Part shown: positions 8,649 through 17,400 of the stretch, piece after piece
Layout: every line of letters starts with the position of its first letter
Numbering within the stretch: the first letter of the stretch is position 1
Source: Anaerolineales bacterium
GTDB lineage: Bacteria; Chloroflexota; Anaerolineae; Anaerolineales; Anaerolineaceae
Direction: 5' to 3'
NCBI GenBank assembly: GCA_020060485.1
Contig: JAGVAB010000172.1
Location: forward strand, 1 to 33,691
Length of the DNA: 33,691 nucleotides
Notes under the pieces: generated by a model
Databases searched by the model: none
Told to the model about the DNA's origin: nothing
What the model saw: only the letters and a program-made list of their open reading frames with translations
Translations under genes and position numbers: made by a program

Positions 8649-8672
8649 TTTTTCAGAATCTTTGCCTTAAGG

Positions 8673-8855
8673 CTACGGGATGTTGAAATCCTCATAGAGG
8701 TATTCCAGGTTCATCTCGCGCATAAAGCCAGTCACACAACCCAGGCTGCAAATCCCCAAACACCCAATAAATGAAGCAGCCAAAATACCACCACCAAAGG
8801 ATGCTCCCAGAGTAGCAAAAGAACGAATCATCAAAACACCAAGGTTATCCAGCAT
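8673..8855 (-). CDS. Small hydrophobic Gly/Cys-rich peptide of 60 residues, function unknown
   Basis: I do not recognise this product. A glycine-rich hydrophobic helix at about 14-42 contains three cysteines spaced by four (C32-x3-C36-x3-C40), placing them on one helix face. A polar, acidic tail (MREMNLEYLYEDFNIP) follows. Three ATG codons are clustered; AAAGG directly abuts the first (8864), so the third, at 8855, has the best spacing (9 nt) and was chosen. It stands alone between the convergent aminotransferase gene and a strong terminator downstream of arsC. It could be a small membrane protein or a peptide precursor. No modification enzyme or transporter lies next to it. It may also be a chance open frame. 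Confidence 0.5.
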   Translation of the reverse strand: MLDNLGVLMIRSFATLGASFGGGILAASFIGCLGICSLGCVTGFMREMNLEYLYEDFNIP

Positions 8856-8939
8856 CGGCATCATCCTTTATATAGACGAGTGAAATGTCCTTAATTCTTT
8901 CCTGAAAAGCTTATTGACCGGTACTGCATGTAATCAAAC

Positions 8940-8960
8940 CGACACCTCGACAAGCTCAGT
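8940..8960 (+). repeat. Dispersed 21-bp intergenic repeat, copy 1
   Basis: The core is CGACACCTCGAC followed by AAG and CTCAGT. Related copies lie at 24510-24530 (minus strand) and 25932-25952 (plus strand). The flank TAATCAAAC just before it resembles AAATCAATC before copy 3. It is between the small peptide gene and the arsC terminator, outside any gene. Confidence 0.6.
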
Positions 8961-8971
8961 CTGCAGTATGA

Positions 8972-9016
8972 CAAAAAACCAAACGCCGGCGCTTACAGAA
9001 AAACAGCGCCGGCGTT
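8972..9016 (-). terminator. Intrinsic terminator of arsC
   Basis: AACGCCGGCGCT and AGCGCCGGCGTT (8982-8993 and 9005-9016) form a perfect 12-bp GC-rich stem with an 11-nt loop. On the minus strand it is followed by TGGTTTTTTG, a good U-tract, about 20 nt after the arsC stop. Confidence 0.88.
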
Positions 9017-9037
9017 CTCATGAGCAGAAAAACCATT

Positions 9038-9499
9038 CTACAACGAAAGTTGAAGCCCAAGACTGGAATAATCTGTCGTGTCCTTTTCCTCGTCCAGCCA
9101 GGTGCGCAAGCGCGCTTGTATGGCGTCCCGCACCTGACGGAAAGCGGCTAGCTGTTCATCATGCCCACCTTCTGCCGCAGCCGGGTCAGGAAAAGACCAG
9201 TGCAAATGCACGCCAGAACCGGGGAAGCGTGGGCAATTCTTGTTGGCGTTATCACAAACAGTGATCACAAAGTCAAATTCTTTTTGCAGAAATTGATCCT
9301 GTGATTTGGAAGTATGGCCGCTAATGTCAATACCGATCTCTTGCATGGCCTCGATCGCCAATGGGTTGACCCGGGTGGCCAACGTTCCGGCGCTGAAAAC
9401 ATCCATGCGCTCGCCCGCCATGCTGCGCAGCAAACCTTCCCCCATCTGCGAGCGGGCAGAGTTAGCCGTGCAAAGAATGAGCACCTGTTCCTTTTTCAT
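9038..9499 (-). CDS. arsC: Thioredoxin-dependent arsenate reductase
   Basis: The 153-residue protein has the low-molecular-weight phosphatase fold and reduces arsenate to arsenite. From the ATG at 9499 the catalytic loop reads C10-TANSA-R16-S (CX5R), and the redox relay cysteines fall at C82 and C89 in VCDNANKNC, the same numbering as the well-studied staphylococcal plasmid enzyme. The aspartate of WSFPDP is also present. This agreement, with AGGAG 11 nt upstream, decides the start; the frame is open to 9568. No arsenite pump or ArsR is visible. Reduction alone does not give resistance, so an exporter elsewhere is expected. Arsenate is the likely substrate, but a protein tyrosine phosphatase role cannot be fully excluded. 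Confidence 0.9.
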   Translation of the reverse strand: MKKEQVLILCTANSARSQMGEGLLRSMAGERMDVFSAGTLATRVNPLAIEAMQEIGIDISGHTSKSQDQFLQKEFDFVITVCDNANKNCPRFPGSGVHLHWSFPDPAAAEGGHDEQLAAFRQVRDAIQARLRTWLDEEKDTTDYSSLGLQLSL

Positions 9500-9673
9500 A
9501 TTTTTAACATCTCCTGATGATCCAATGTCCATTCGTTCATCTTTTTTGTCCATTTTACCCGCTTTCATTCACTTCGCGCACATCGCCGGGTTAACAATGG
9601 GTTAAATCAAACCCGTGCCGCAGCTTTGCAAAAAGTCATGCCCGCCATCTCAAGGTGCATTTTAACGCGAACC

Positions 9674-9697
9674 TCCCGCTGGTCTGTACCAGCGGGA
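9674..9697. terminator. Hairpin downstream of the polyferredoxin gene, possible terminator
   Basis: TCCCGCTGGT and ACCAGCGGGA form a perfect 10-bp stem with a 4-nt loop. The plus side is followed by AAGTTTATTT and the minus side has no immediate U-run. It lies between the minus-strand polyferredoxin gene (stop at 9753) and arsC, so it probably ends the former despite the weak tail. Confidence 0.5.
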
Positions 9698-9752
9698 AAG
9701 TTTATTTACATCACCATAGTAACCGATAGACCGAAGTGCAACCATTGAAAAT

Positions 9753-10502
9753 TTATGAAGCCGTTTTTCTCTCCGGCTTCCAGGCATAGTGAATCGCATC
9801 AAACTTGCAATTGTCCACGCACTGGCCGCACAGGATACACTCCGTGTTGACCATATTCCCTGCCTGCACCATCTCCTTCACCGGCAGGCTCATCTGGCAC
9901 ACCTTGCTGCATGTGCCGCATTTGGTGCATTTCCCTGTATCGCTTTCCAGGTGCAGCATGGGCAGGTGCAGTACCCTGGAGAGCTTTGAACCGGCAATGT
10001 TCAACACCCCAAACGGGCAAAAATAATGGCAAAAGGCACGCTTGCCCATAAAGAAAGCCGGCAGCAGGGCTATCGAGAGTACCATCACATACAGAATATT
10101 TCCATAGATACTGTCAATGGAAACCAGATTCTCGGTGTTATACAAAGGCTGCACAGACTGGATCCCGCCAGCAGAAATCAAGCCAAAAATAATCGTCCCC
10201 ACCCATACCGCGGCGATCAAGTATTTTAACACCCTGATATACTTCACCCGCACCAACGGCTTCTCGCCCATGGCGTGCAGCGTCTCTTGCCCCGCCCCCA
10301 GCGGACAAAAATAGCCGCAGCCGGCGCGGCCAAAGATCAGCGAGGTCACCAGCCAGGTCGTCCACAGCAAAAAGCTGAAACTGGCGATGCCCTGCATGGC
10401 GGCATCGATGATCAGGTAGGGGGAATAATAATTGATCGTCAGAGGAAAAACGATTAACAAGATAAACAACAAGGTTCTGCGAATTCTTTGGCGCTTGGTC
10501 AT
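9753..10502 (-). CDS. Membrane polyferredoxin, NapH/YccM-like 4Fe-4S protein
   Basis: The 249-residue protein has four or five membrane helices and cysteine-rich motifs of the NapH family: GCGYFCPLG (61-69) and a second FCHYFCPFG further on, each in a cytoplasmic loop. A C-terminal two-cluster ferredoxin follows, with CTKCGTCSKVC and CILCGQCVDNC, enough for two 4Fe-4S clusters. Such proteins pass electrons between quinol or flavin donors and soluble or periplasmic partners. The partner is not evident here, since neighbours are arsC and yjbQ. GAGGTG lies 5 nt before ATG 10502. Because no reductase gene is adjacent, the physiological role is open. Confidence 0.83.
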   Translation of the reverse strand: MTKRQRIRRTLLFILLIVFPLTINYYSPYLIIDAAMQGIASFSFLLWTTWLVTSLIFGRAGCGYFCPLGAGQETLHAMGEKPLVRVKYIRVLKYLIAAVWVGTIIFGLISAGGIQSVQPLYNTENLVSIDSIYGNILYVMVLSIALLPAFFMGKRAFCHYFCPFGVLNIAGSKLSRVLHLPMLHLESDTGKCTKCGTCSKVCQMSLPVKEMVQAGNMVNTECILCGQCVDNCKFDAIHYAWKPERKTAS

Positions 10503-10628
10503 TATGACACCTCAAAATTGTTTTCCTGATGATCCACTCAACAAAACCACTTCATCTTAATTTACGTAGAACAGCGCAAAAAGGTTCACACCAAACCAGA
10601 ATTGATCCGTTCGCAGCAAGCAGCAGAA

Positions 10629-11048
10629 TTACTCGCCAATGATCTTGACCAGAATACGTTTGCGGCGGCCGCCGTCAAATTCGCCGTAGAAGATCTGCTC
10701 CCATGGGCCGAAATCCAGGCGGCCATTGGTTACCGCCACCACCACCTCACGCCCCATCACCTGGCGTTTGAGGTGAGCGTCGCCGTTATCCTCGCCGGTG
10801 CGATTATGGCGGTAATGGCTCACTGGTTCGTGCGGGGCCAGCTCCTCCAGCCAGTCTTCATAATCCTGATGCAGGCCGGATTCATCATCATTGATGAACA
10901 CCGAAGCGGTAATGTGCATGGCATTCACCAGCGCCAGCCCTTCACGAATACCGCTCTCGCGCAGGCAATCCATTACTTCGGAAGTAATATTGACAAACTC
11001 CCGCCGGGTGGCAATATTCATCCACAGTTCCTTGCGATAAGATTTCAT
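10629..11048 (-). CDS. yjbQ: YjbQ/UPF0047 family protein (secondary thiamine-phosphate synthase family)
   Basis: The 139-residue protein matches the YjbQ family in length and in its conserved blocks: [12 protein letters not shown] (about 45-56), [16 protein letters not shown] in the middle, and [21 protein letters not shown] near the end. His, Asp and Glu in these blocks probably line the active pocket. Family members have weak thiamine-phosphate synthase activity in vitro, but the physiological reaction is unsettled, so the name should be taken lightly. AAAGGAGG sits 7 nt before ATG 11048. It appears to be a single-gene unit. Confidence 0.88.
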   Translation of the reverse strand: MKSYRKELWMNIATRREFVNITSEVMDCLRESGIREGLALVNAMHITASVFINDDESGLHQDYEDWLEELAPHEPVSHYRHNRTGEDNGDAHLKRQVMGREVVVAVTNGRLDFGPWEQIFYGEFDGGRRKRILVKIIGE

Positions 11049-11130
11049 GGTGCGTCCTCCTTTGATTCTTGCCTGTATTGCGCTCGAAATTACCAGTCAA
11101 GCACGAGAGCACAATTAAAACGAATTCCCG

Positions 11131-11168
11131 AAAAGCAAACCTCCCGCGAGTTCCAGCCCCGCGGGAGG
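11131..11168 (-). terminator. Intrinsic terminator of ltaE
   Basis: CCTCCCGCG at 11140-11148 pairs with CGCGGGAGG at 11160-11168. On the minus strand the stem is followed by TTTGCTTTTC. It lies 22 nt after the ltaE stop. Confidence 0.8.
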
Positions 11169-11190
11169 AAAATCCATCTCCTGAGGCCCT

Positions 11191-12228
11191 CTAACTCAGC
11201 GCCTTCTTGAATGCCGCCAGTGTTTGCTGCACCCCGCCGTCATCCACCCAGTAATGCAGCACCATGCGAAACAGGCGCGGGCCGGCGGCCTGCACCAGCA
11301 CGCCCTCGGCCTTCATTTTCCCGGCCACCTGGGAAACAGTGAACGGAACCTCATCCGCCAGCCCGGCAAAGACCATGTTGGTGGCATGCTCTTTCTTCTG
11401 CACCACCAGCCCGGGCAACTTTGACAATCCCTCTGCCAGCACTGCCGCCCGGCGATGATCCTCTGCCAGCCGGTCAACCATCTCCTCTAGGGCCACGATG
11501 CCCGCCGCAGCCAGCACGCCCGCCTGGCGCATACCGCCGCCCAACTGTTTGCGGATGCGCAGGGCGCGGGCGATGAAATCCTTTGAGCCACACAGCACCG
11601 ACCCCACTGGCGCGCACAGCGCCTTGCTCAAACAAAACGTGACCGAATCGCACATTCCGGTCAACTCCTTCACCGGCACACCCCAGTACACCGCCGCATT
11701 GAACACCCGCGCCCCGTCCAAATGCAGGGCCAGTCCATGCTCGTGCGCCAGATCTGCCACCTGCTGGCTATACGCAGTCGACAAAGCCACGCCCCCACAG
11801 CGGTTCTGCGTGTTCTCCAACACCATCAATCTGGTGTCTGGAAAATGCACATTTTTCGAGCGGATTGCGCCGCGAATGTCCTCCAGGCGCAGGCTGCCAT
11901 CCGCCTGGTTGGGGATGGTGTGGGTATGCACGCCGCCCAAGGCAGCCACCCCGCCCACCTCGAAAACAAAGGTGTGCGCCTGATCGCCCATGATAACCTC
12001 ATCCCCGCGTCCACAGTGCGCCAGCACCGCGATCAGGTTGCCCATTGTGCCCGACGCCACAAACAAACCGGCTTCCTGGCCCAGACGCTCGGCGGCCATT
12101 TCTTGCAGGCGGATGACCGTCGGGTCTTCGCCAAACACATCATCTCCCACTTCAGCGCGGGCCATGGCTTCGCGCATGGCAGGGGTGGGTTGGGTCACAG
12201 TATCGGAACGCAGATCAATGAAATTCAT
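11191..12228 (-). CDS. ltaE: Low-specificity L-threonine aldolase
   Basis: The 345-residue PLP enzyme cleaves L-threonine and L-allo-threonine to glycine and acetaldehyde. The N-terminus [19 protein letters not shown] is typical of the family, DGAR lies at 171-174, and the PLP lysine is Lys202 in FCLSKAL. Fold, length and motif order match the full family. The frame is open to 12246, and an ATG at 12240 lies within the ribosome-binding site. GGAGG 5 nt before ATG 12228 shows that the latter is the start. It follows rluD closely, behind a terminator whose U-run ends only about 10 nt upstream of this ribosome-binding site. Confidence 0.92.
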   Translation of the reverse strand: MNFIDLRSDTVTQPTPAMREAMARAEVGDDVFGEDPTVIRLQEMAAERLGQEAGLFVASGTMGNLIAVLAHCGRGDEVIMGDQAHTFVFEVGGVAALGGVHTHTIPNQADGSLRLEDIRGAIRSKNVHFPDTRLMVLENTQNRCGGVALSTAYSQQVADLAHEHGLALHLDGARVFNAAVYWGVPVKELTGMCDSVTFCLSKALCAPVGSVLCGSKDFIARALRIRKQLGGGMRQAGVLAAAGIVALEEMVDRLAEDHRRAAVLAEGLSKLPGLVVQKKEHATNMVFAGLADEVPFTVSQVAGKMKAEGVLVQAAGPRLFRMVLHYWVDDGGVQQTLAAFKKALS

Positions 12229-12245
12229 TTTCTCCTCCATCACCA

Positions 12246-12277
12246 ATGAAAAAAACGAACCCTTGTACAGGCTCGTT
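12246..12277 (-). terminator. Intrinsic terminator of rluD, abutting the ltaE ribosome-binding site
   Basis: On the minus strand AACGAGCC and GGTTCGTT (12270-12277 with 12254-12261) pair over 8 bp including one G-U, followed directly by TTTTTTT. It lies about 11 nt after the rluD stop. The ltaE GGAGG at 12234-12238 begins about 8 nt further on, so ltaE mRNA must come from read-through or from a promoter upstream of this hairpin. Confidence 0.75.
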
Positions 12278-12288
12278 CTTCGTCTACT

Positions 12289-13209
12289 TTACGCAAGGGC
12301 ATCCAATACCGTCTGCAGATCCTCCGGCAGGGGCGCATCAAACACCCGCATCTCATCCTCTCCGGGTAGGCGGACCTCCAGATGAGCAGCGTGCAGGAAC
12401 TGGCGCTTGACTGGCAGGGTGGGATGGCGGCGGCCATACAGGGTATCGCCCACCACAGGGCATCCCAAAAAGTTCATGTGCACGCGAATTTGATGGGTGC
12501 GTCCGGTGAGGATCTGCACCTTCAGCAGGGTATGTTCGGCATACTGCTTTTCAGTGAAATATTCACTGACCGCCATGCGGCCGCGGCTGGGCGAGACCAC
12601 CGCCATCTGCTTGCGCTGGGTTGAGTCCCGCCCGATGGTGGCCTCCACCCGGCCGCGCGGCGTGGGCGGCTGGCCGTCCACCAGGGTCAGATAGACCTTT
12701 GTCACCAGCCTGTCCTTGAACTGGCGCTGCAACCAGCGGTGGGCGCGGTCATTCTTGGCCAGTACGATCAGGCCTGAGGTGTCCTTATCCAGACGGTGGA
12801 CAATGCCCGGCCGGTGTTCACCGCCGATGCCTTCCATCTGCGGAGCGTGTGCCAGGGCAGCATGCACCAACGTGCCGTGGTCATGCCCGGCTGCAGGGTG
12901 TACCACCATGCCGGCCGGTTTGTTGACCACCAGCAGATCATCATTTTCAAAGACAATATCCAGGGCGATCTCTTCTGGCACCAGATCAGTGGAAACCACC
13001 GCCGGGATGGTCACGGCAACGCTTTGCCCGCCTTCCAGCTTGTACCCCGTTTTGGTAACTGCCAGCCCATCCACGATCACCAGGCTGTCACGGATCAATG
13101 CCTGCAAGCGCGAGCGGGAAAGCTCTGGCAATCGTTCCACCAGAACCTTGTCCAACCGGCAGGCAAATTCCCCATCATAGGTGAAAAGGATATGCTGTTC
13201 TTCATTCAC
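12289..13209 (-). CDS. rluD: 23S rRNA pseudouridine synthase, RluD family
   Basis: The 306-residue protein has an N-terminal S4 RNA-binding domain (about 18-75) and a RluA/RluD-type catalytic domain. VNKPAGMVVHP (95-105) and HRLDKDTSGL (138-147) are visible, with Asp141 the catalytic aspartate, and GRTHQIRVH lies further on. RluD family members modify helix 69 of 23S rRNA; a paralogue such as RluC or RluA specificity cannot be excluded. The start is GTG at 13209, overlapping the lspA stop as GTGA, so translation is probably coupled. It shares the lspA transcript and ends at the hairpin at 12246-12277. Confidence 0.9.
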   Translation of the reverse strand: MNEEQHILFTYDGEFACRLDKVLVERLPELSRSRLQALIRDSLVIVDGLAVTKTGYKLEGGQSVAVTIPAVVSTDLVPEEIALDIVFENDDLLVVNKPAGMVVHPAAGHDHGTLVHAALAHAPQMEGIGGEHRPGIVHRLDKDTSGLIVLAKNDRAHRWLQRQFKDRLVTKVYLTLVDGQPPTPRGRVEATIGRDSTQRKQMAVVSPSRGRMAVSEYFTEKQYAEHTLLKVQILTGRTHQIRVHMNFLGCPVVGDTLYGRRHPTLPVKRQFLHAAHLEVRLPGEDEMRVFDAPLPEDLQTVLDALA

Positions 13210-13775
13210 GAGGATAACGCTCCATCAGCGGATGTAGGGTCAGCCGCGCTGTCAGCCGGGGCATCAGCTTCAGCAGCAGCCTGGCGGGCCTTCTCCCTCC
13301 GTTCCTGAATGATCATATCCAGCAGCAGAATGCCAACCCCAACGGTGATGCTGGCATCGGCTACGTTGAAAACAGGGAAATTCCCCACCGAAACAAAATC
13401 GGTCACATGCCCGATGGTCAGGCGGTCGATCAGGTTGCCAATTGCCCCGCCCAACTGCAAGCTCAAGGCAGTGCGCAAAGCCCAATCGGGCTGCGGAATC
13501 TGTGCATAGTAATAAATGATCAAACCGGAAACGATAAAAGGCAAAATGGTGAACAGCGTACCCATGTTCTGGAACATGCCGAAGGCTACGCCGGTATTGG
13601 CCCAATGCACAATGCGCGCATACGGGCTCAACCATTCCCATGGCATCCACATCTCGCCCAGCACCAGGTTGGCACGCACGATCGACTTGGTCCATTGATC
13701 GAGGGCGATGATTACCACCGCGATCAGCACCAGAAGTCCATAATTCTTAGCAATCTGTTTCAATCCAGCCTCCAT
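13206..13775 (-). CDS. lspA: Lipoprotein signal peptidase (signal peptidase II)
   Basis: The 189-residue membrane aspartyl protease cleaves the signal peptide of prolipoproteins before the lipidated cysteine. It has four hydrophobic segments, DQWTK (26-30), NTGVAFG (60-66), GGAIGNLIDR with catalytic Asp117, and FNVADASI with catalytic Asp140. The C-terminal tail after about 160 is charged and Ala-rich, and longer than in the shortest homologues. A TTG at 13793 extends the frame, but ATG 13775 preceded by GGGAGA is preferred. It overlaps rluD by 4 nt, an arrangement common across bacteria. A client lipoprotein candidate is the beta-propeller protein at 21134-22243. Confidence 0.93.
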   Translation of the reverse strand: MEAGLKQIAKNYGLLVLIAVVIIALDQWTKSIVRANLVLGEMWMPWEWLSPYARIVHWANTGVAFGMFQNMGTLFTILPFIVSGLIIYYYAQIPQPDWALRTALSLQLGGAIGNLIDRLTIGHVTDFVSVGNFPVFNVADASITVGVGILLLDMIIQERREKARQAAAEADAPADSAADPTSADGALSS

Positions 13776-13851
13776 GATATCAGGTTCTCCCAATTGTAAT
13801 CTACTTCCCGGCTGGCAGAGCGTTGGGTTTTAGTGAGGAGGTAACCAGGCA

Positions 13852-14337
13852 TCAGGAAGTTGTCCAAAGCACCACCTTGCTCCTCGCAACCTGCATGAAG
13901 GGCTTCAACAAATCCTGCGGCTGCACAAAAAACACCAAATGCGCCTCGCACCCGCTGTGACAATCACTGGCTCCAAAACCCCTCACCGGCGCAGATGCTC
14001 CAGGCAGCTCCAGCAGTGCCTGGCTCCAAACACATTCCAGCGGTATGCCGCCTTCCATCCCTTCCCCCTGCACCACATAAACCCCACCGCCGACGACGGC
14101 CTTCGTCCGCAGCCAGTCGATATGCCAGTGCGGGCGCTGCGCTGAACGCAGGTGATGGCGCAGCCTTGCGCACAATCCTCCCGCCCCATGTGCGCTGCCT
14201 GTGTAGACATACTCCCCCGCCGGAAAAACAAATCCACCCAGTTTACCGATGGACAGCTCAGCAGTCTTATCCAGTGTCAGGAAAAGGGCATACGATCCCG
14301 GCAGGCAGGGAAATTCAGCAGCCATGAAGGTTTGCAT
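13852..14337 (-). CDS. GIY-YIG-like protein of the DUF123 family
   Basis: The 161-residue protein contains GSYALFLTLD (14-23) and AGEYVYTGSAHGAGGLCARLRHH (40-62), a GIY-YIG-like strand pair with a conserved Arg/His region, then HWHIDWL. These match the DUF123 group, whose members are sometimes fused to endonuclease III and are suspected nucleases. Direct activity for the group is not firmly established to my knowledge. The start may be ATG 14337 or ATG 14325; GGAG lies too close to the first and rather far from the second. It lies upstream of lspA in the same direction with a 76-nt gap, so it may be co-transcribed. Confidence 0.78.
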   Translation of the reverse strand: MQTFMAAEFPCLPGSYALFLTLDKTAELSIGKLGGFVFPAGEYVYTGSAHGAGGLCARLRHHLRSAQRPHWHIDWLRTKAVVGGGVYVVQGEGMEGGIPLECVWSQALLELPGASAPVRGFGASDCHSGCEAHLVFFVQPQDLLKPFMQVARSKVVLWTTS

Positions 14338-14378
14338 TCTCCACGATCAATACATCATCCATATCATTGCTATCACTC

Positions 14379-14451
14379 GCAGGGACAAGGCGCTCCTTGC
14401 CCCTGCACTTTAACCATATACACCATCAGGCTGGCAAATGCCAGCCTGATG
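14379..14451. terminator. Two adjacent stem-loops downstream of ileS
   Basis: CATCAGGCTGGC and GCCAGCCTGATG (14424-14435 and 14440-14451) form a perfect 12-bp stem with a 4-nt loop, 22 nt after the ileS stop. A second hairpin, GCAGGG-A-CAAGG with CCTTG-C-CCCTGC (14379-14406), follows. Neither has a strong U-tract on the minus strand, so termination may be factor-assisted or these may protect mRNA ends. Confidence 0.55.
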
Positions 14452-14472
14452 AAATTCTCCAAAACGACTCGT

Positions 14473-17400
14473 CTAACTCGCCTTTTCCAGCGCCACCTGA
14501 ATGGTCTCCTCGCCAAAAGCAGCTTCAGCGGCCGCCAGCCCTTGCGGAGCTGGCTTTGCCAGCAATTCCACAGTCAAGGTCTCGCCCATCACATAGTCGC
14601 GATAGTTTTCGATGGCCGCGGCCAGCGCAGGCGTCGCCTGGTAATATAGATGAATGCGGTCAGCAATATCCAGATCAGCCTGTTTTCGCAGATCCTGCAC
14701 CCGGCGCACCACTTCGCGCGCCAGGCCTTCCTGCACCAGTTCGGGCGTCAGGTCGGTCACCAGGGCGGCCAAATATGCGCCTTCCGAGGCCACCTCAAAT
14801 CCGCTGCGGGCCAGGGCGCGCACTTCCACCTCTTCCGGCAGGATCTCCAGGGTTTGGCCGTCCATTTCCACTGACAGGCTTTGCCCGTCCAGCAGTTTCA
14901 GGGCACCCACTTCGGCATCCATCTCCAGAATGGCCTTGCGGATCTCGGGGAACTGGCGACCGTATTTCTGGCCCAATTGCTTGGGCAGCGGGTTGAGAGC
15001 ATAGTCCACTGCATCTGCTGCCTTGTGCAGGGAGCTGACCTTCTTCACATTCAATTCATCCATCAACAGGTCGGCGAATTGCTCGATGGCCTCGCGCTCT
15101 TCGGCGCTGCCCACCGAGAAGGCCGCCTCGGCCAACGGCTGACGCACCTTGATGGCTGATTTGTTGCGGGCGGCATGGCCCAAAGAGGCCAGCTTCATCA
15201 CCAGCGCCATGTGCTGGTTAAGTTTTTCGTCGATCACTGCCGCATCAAACTTCGGCCAAAGCGCCAGGTGTACTGACTCAGGCGCACCCTCTTCCACCGA
15301 GCGCACCAGGTTCTGGAAAAGTTCGTCGGCCAGGAAAGGCATAGTGGGGGCCAACAGCTTGCTCACAGTGACCAGGGCTTCATATAAAGTGGCATAAGCA
15401 GCCTGTTTGTCGCCGTCAGCTTCGCTCTTCCAGAAGCGCCGCCGCGAGCGGCGCAGATACCAGTTGGAAAGCTGGTCTACAAAGGCTTCAATTGGGCGCG
15501 TGGCACCCAGCACATCATAGGTTTCCAAAGCCTGGGTTACATCGCGCACCAGGGCATGCAGCGCCGAGCGCAGCCACTGATCCAGCGGGCTGTATTCCAG
15601 TTTGGCACTGGCATCCGGCTTCCAGCCGTCCAGGTTGGCATAGGTCACAAAGAAAGAATAGGTGTTCCACAGGGTCAAGGTGAAGTTGCGCACCACTTCC
15701 GCCACCAGATCGCTGGAGAAGCGCCGCTCCTGGCCGGGCGGGCTGGCCGTGTACAGATACCAGCGCATCGCATCCGCCCCGTGGGCATCAATCACATCCC
15801 ACGGGCCGACCACATTGCCGCGGCTCTTGGACATCTTGTGGCCTTCACCATCCAGGATCAGGCCCAGGCAAATCACATTCTTGAAGCTCACCTCATCAAA
15901 AAGCAGGGTGCTGATGGCATGCAGGGAATAGAACCAGCCACGCGTCTGGTCAACCGCCTCGCAGATATAATCTGCCGGGAACTGTTCCTTGAATTTCTCC
16001 ACATTCTCAAAAGGATAATGCCACTGCGCCACCGGCATGGAACCCGAATCAAACCACACATCGATCAATTCCGGCACGCGGTGCATCGTTCCACCGCATT
16101 CCGAACATTCGAAATGCACCTCGTCCACATAGGGGCGGTGCGGGTCAAGACCAGTCAGGTCCTTGCCGGCCAGCTCGGAAAGCTCCTGCCGGGAGCCGGC
16201 GCACACCTGCTTGTGGCAGTCTTCACATTCCCACACCGGCAGAGGCGTGCCCCAATAACGCTCACGCCCCAGGGCCCAATCAACATTGTTCTCCAGCCAG
16301 TTGCCAAATCGCCCGTCACGGATATGTCCTGGATACCAGTTGATCTGCTTGTTGAGCGCCACCATGCGGTCCTTATACTGGCTGGTGCGGATATACCATG
16401 TCGGCCGGGCATAATACAGCAGCGGGGTGGAGCAGCGCCAGCAGAAAGGATAGGTGTGGGTGATCTGGCCTACATGGAACATCAGGCCGCGCGATTGCAG
16501 ATCCTGAATGATGAGCGGATCAGCGTCTTTCACAAAGATGCCTGCCCAGGGACGCACTTCAGAAATGAAAGTGCCATCCGGGGCAACGGTCATCAACATG
16601 GGCAGATTTTCTTCCAAAGAGACTTCCATGTCCTCCGCGCCAAAAGCCGGGGCAATATGCACCAGGCCGGAGCCGTCTTCAGTGGTCACATAGTCCGCCA
16701 GCACCACATAATGCGCCAGTTTATCGGTCGGCAAAAAGGTGAAAAGTGGTTTGTAGCGCAAGCCCTTGAGCTGCTTGCCCTTCATCTCCTGCAGAATGGT
16801 GTAGGGCGTATCGCCAAAGATAGCCGGCAGCAAATCCTTGGCCAGGATCAAACGTTCGCGGCCGCCTTCAGGCATTTCGCGTTCGATCTTGACATAGGCA
16901 AAATCCGGGTGGGCAGCCACAGCCACATTGCCCGGCAGGGTCCACGGGGTGGTGGTCCAAACCAGCAGCGAAGTCCCTTCTTCATCCATCAGGGGCAGGC
17001 GCACATAGATGGAAGGATCAACAGCCTCATCGTAGCCCAAAGCCACTTCATGATCCGAGAGGGGCGTACCGCAGCGCGGGCAGTAAGGGATGACCTTGAA
17101 GCCCTGAAAAAGCAAATCCTTTTCCCAAAGCTGCTTCAGGATCCACCACACTGATTCAACATATTCATCCTTATAGGTGACATAGGCCGTATCCAGATCC
17201 ACCCAGAAGGCAATGCGGTCAGTCAGTTTTTCCCATTCCTGGATATAGGTGAAAGCCGATTCCTTGCACAGCTTGTTGAACTCGGCGATGCCGTAATCCT
17301 CAATCTGCTGCTTGTTGGTGAAACCCAGCTTCTTCTCCACCTCGATCTCCACCGGCAGGCCGTGGGTATCCCAACCGCCGCGGCGGCTGACATGGTAGCC

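Noticed and set aside
15556..17154. 532-codon plus-strand open frame
   Set aside because: It is antisense to ileS, His/Gln-rich with the typical composition of shadow frames in GC-rich genes, and without motifs.
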